Of a stretch of 15,362 nucleotides of DNA, positions 14,559-15,362 are shown one piece after another (the first letter of the stretch is position 1; each line of letters begins with the position of its first letter). Origin of the DNA: CAZAKZ01 sp964485695 (GTDB lineage Bacteria; Planctomycetota; JAFGQW01). A model generated the notes under the pieces. That model was not told where the DNA came from. It worked only from the letters and a program-made list of their open reading frames with translations, and ran no database searches. A program made the translations under genes and the position numbers. The stretch covers positions 1-15,362 of the forward strand of contig CAZAKZ010000128.1 of NCBI GenBank assembly GCA_964485695.1, given 5' to 3'.

Positions 14559-15224
14559 TTACCTCCCCATGCCTGCTCGTAACGCGGTAAGATTTTCGGC
14601 CACAGTTCCTTTGCCGCCGAACACCGCGGATCCGGCGACGAGCACCGTGGCCCCGGCCTCGACCACCTCGCGGACATTGTCGGCCTTCACCCCACCGTCC
14701 ACCTCCAGTTCGGCCCCGGATCCCAGGGTGTCCAGCATGGCCCGGAGGCGCCGGATCTTGTCGGTGCTGAAGGGGATGTAGCGCTGCCCCCCGAAGCCTG
14801 GATTCACGGACATGATCAGGGCGAGATCCACGTCCGGAAGGACCTCCAGGAGCGTTTCCAACGAAGTGGCCGGGTTCAGGGTCACTCCGGCCTTGACGCC
14901 GTGCTCCTTGATGACCTGGATCGTCCGGTGGAGGTGGGGACAGGCTTCCACCTGCACGGTGAGGATATCCGCACCGGCCCGGACAAAGTCACCGATGTAC
15001 CGATCCGGATTCTCGATCATGAGGTGCACGTCCAGGGGTAGACTGCATACGGGCCGGATCGCCTCCACCACGAGGGGGCCGATGGTGATGTTGGGCACGA
15101 AATGGCCGTCCATCACGTCCACGTGCACCCAGTCCGCACCGCCGGCCTCGGCCTCGCGCACCTGGTCGCCCAGGCGGGCGAAATCCGCCGACAGGATGGA
15201 AGGAGATATTTTCACGTAAGACAT
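14559..15224 (-). CDS. rpe: Ribulose-phosphate 3-epimerase
   Basis: A 221-residue TIM-barrel enzyme interconverting ribulose-5-phosphate and xylulose-5-phosphate. Its motifs are SILSADF (9-15), H34-V-D36-V-M-D-G-H-F-V-P-N (34-45), LDVHLM with H67 (64-69), MSVNPGFGGQ (138-147), and EVDGGV with acid/base D176 (174-179). All metal and catalytic residues are intact. ATG 15224 was chosen because the conserved MSYVKISPSILSADF follows directly. No ribosome-binding site precedes it; the -10 box lies 8 nt upstream, pointing to a leaderless mRNA. It is the first gene of a seven-gene run, feeding the transaldolase/isomerase steps next to it. Confidence 0.97.
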   Translation of the reverse strand: MSYVKISPSILSADFARLGDQVREAEAGGADWVHVDVMDGHFVPNITIGPLVVEAIRPVCSLPLDVHLMIENPDRYIGDFVRAGADILTVQVEACPHLHRTIQVIKEHGVKAGVTLNPATSLETLLEVLPDVDLALIMSVNPGFGGQRYIPFSTDKIRRLRAMLDTLGSGAELEVDGGVKADNVREVVEAGATVLVAGSAVFGGKGTVAENLTALRAGMGR

Positions 15225-15232
15225 GGTCGAGG

Positions 15233-15262
15233 ATTATAGGGGACCTGGATAATCTTCGCCAA
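15233..15262 (-). promoter_or_regulatory. Promoter of the rpe operon, probably leaderless
   Basis: On the minus strand, TTGGCG (15262-15257, 4 of 6) and a perfect TATAAT (15238-15233) are spaced by 18 bp. Only 8 nt lie between the -10 box and the rpe ATG, so transcription should begin at or within 1-2 nt of the start codon. The lack of a ribosome-binding site agrees with this. Further upstream the sequence turns AT-rich (15279-15308). Confidence 0.6.
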
Positions 15263-15362
15263 GGCCTAAGGGCCCGCGAAATGATAAATCCACATTTTTT
15301 ACAGGCTGCTAAATAGCCGGTCTTGATTCCTAGCACTCCATAAGTGATTCGAACAACGACAC

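Noticed and set aside
15263..15300. GGCC-TAAG-GGCC stem followed by a T-run on the plus strand, possible terminator
   Set aside because: The stem is only 4 bp and the T-run begins about 20 nt away, with no plus-strand gene ending here.
15310..15362. T-loop-like GTTCGAATC on the minus strand near the right edge, possible tRNA end
   Set aside because: The flanking bases do not pair into a T-stem, and no acceptor strand or CCA follows.

Overview
The window is GC-rich bacterial chromosome with tightly packed genes. It probably comes from a Planctomycetota- or Acidobacteriota-like organism. I infer this from two things: an ECF sigma factor of the Sig-70_X6 type (common in those phyla) overlapping a membrane Ser/Thr kinase with a WD40 tail, and the kinase's linker motif (LRGWEW), typical of such planctomycete/acidobacterial proteins. 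This rests on gene content only, without a phylogeny. No rRNA, tRNA, CRISPR array, insertion sequence or prophage gene was found.

Layout, left to right. (1) Positions 1-4956, minus strand, a signalling block: an ECF sigma factor (4360-4956), an overlapping receptor-type Ser/Thr kinase with 14 WD40 blades (1176-4367), then an exported protein of tandem beta-rich domains (1057 down to the left edge, incomplete). A 9-bp inverted repeat lies just upstream of the sigma gene. (2) Positions 4957-5310, the largest gene-free stretch, with divergent regulatory sequence. (3) Positions 5226-6091, plus strand, a toxin-antitoxin module: a strong sigma-70 promoter, an AT-rich 20-bp-period direct repeat over its -10 box, a ribbon-helix-helix antitoxin, and an overlapping GNAT acetyltransferase toxin of the TacT/AtaT kind. 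(4) Positions 6155-7621, plus strand: an exported HEAT-repeat plus M23 (LytM) peptidase with its own candidate promoter. (5) Positions 15238 down to 7665, minus strand, a seven-gene run with gaps of 57 bp or less and two 4-bp ATGA overlaps: rpe, tal, pgi, glk, queG, a YtxJ-like thioredoxin-fold protein and an exported M28 peptidase. Its promoter sits so close to the rpe start that the transcript is probably leaderless.

How the genes work together. rpe, tal, pgi and glk link free glucose, glucose-6-P, fructose-6-P and pentose-5-P, so the first half of the long operon is a sugar-phosphate module. Transketolase and the oxidative pentose-phosphate enzymes are not in view. queG (tRNA queuosine), the YtxJ-like protein (thiol redox) and the M28 peptidase are co-transcribed by position, but no biochemical link to the sugar genes can be read from sequence. 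In the left block, the sigma factor and kinase are probably one signalling unit, and the exported protein may be its output or its ligand.

The least described items are the exported tandem-domain protein at the left edge, the double-propeller kinase/sigma pair with its inverted repeat, the iteron-like operator of the toxin-antitoxin module, and the leaderless central-carbon operon.
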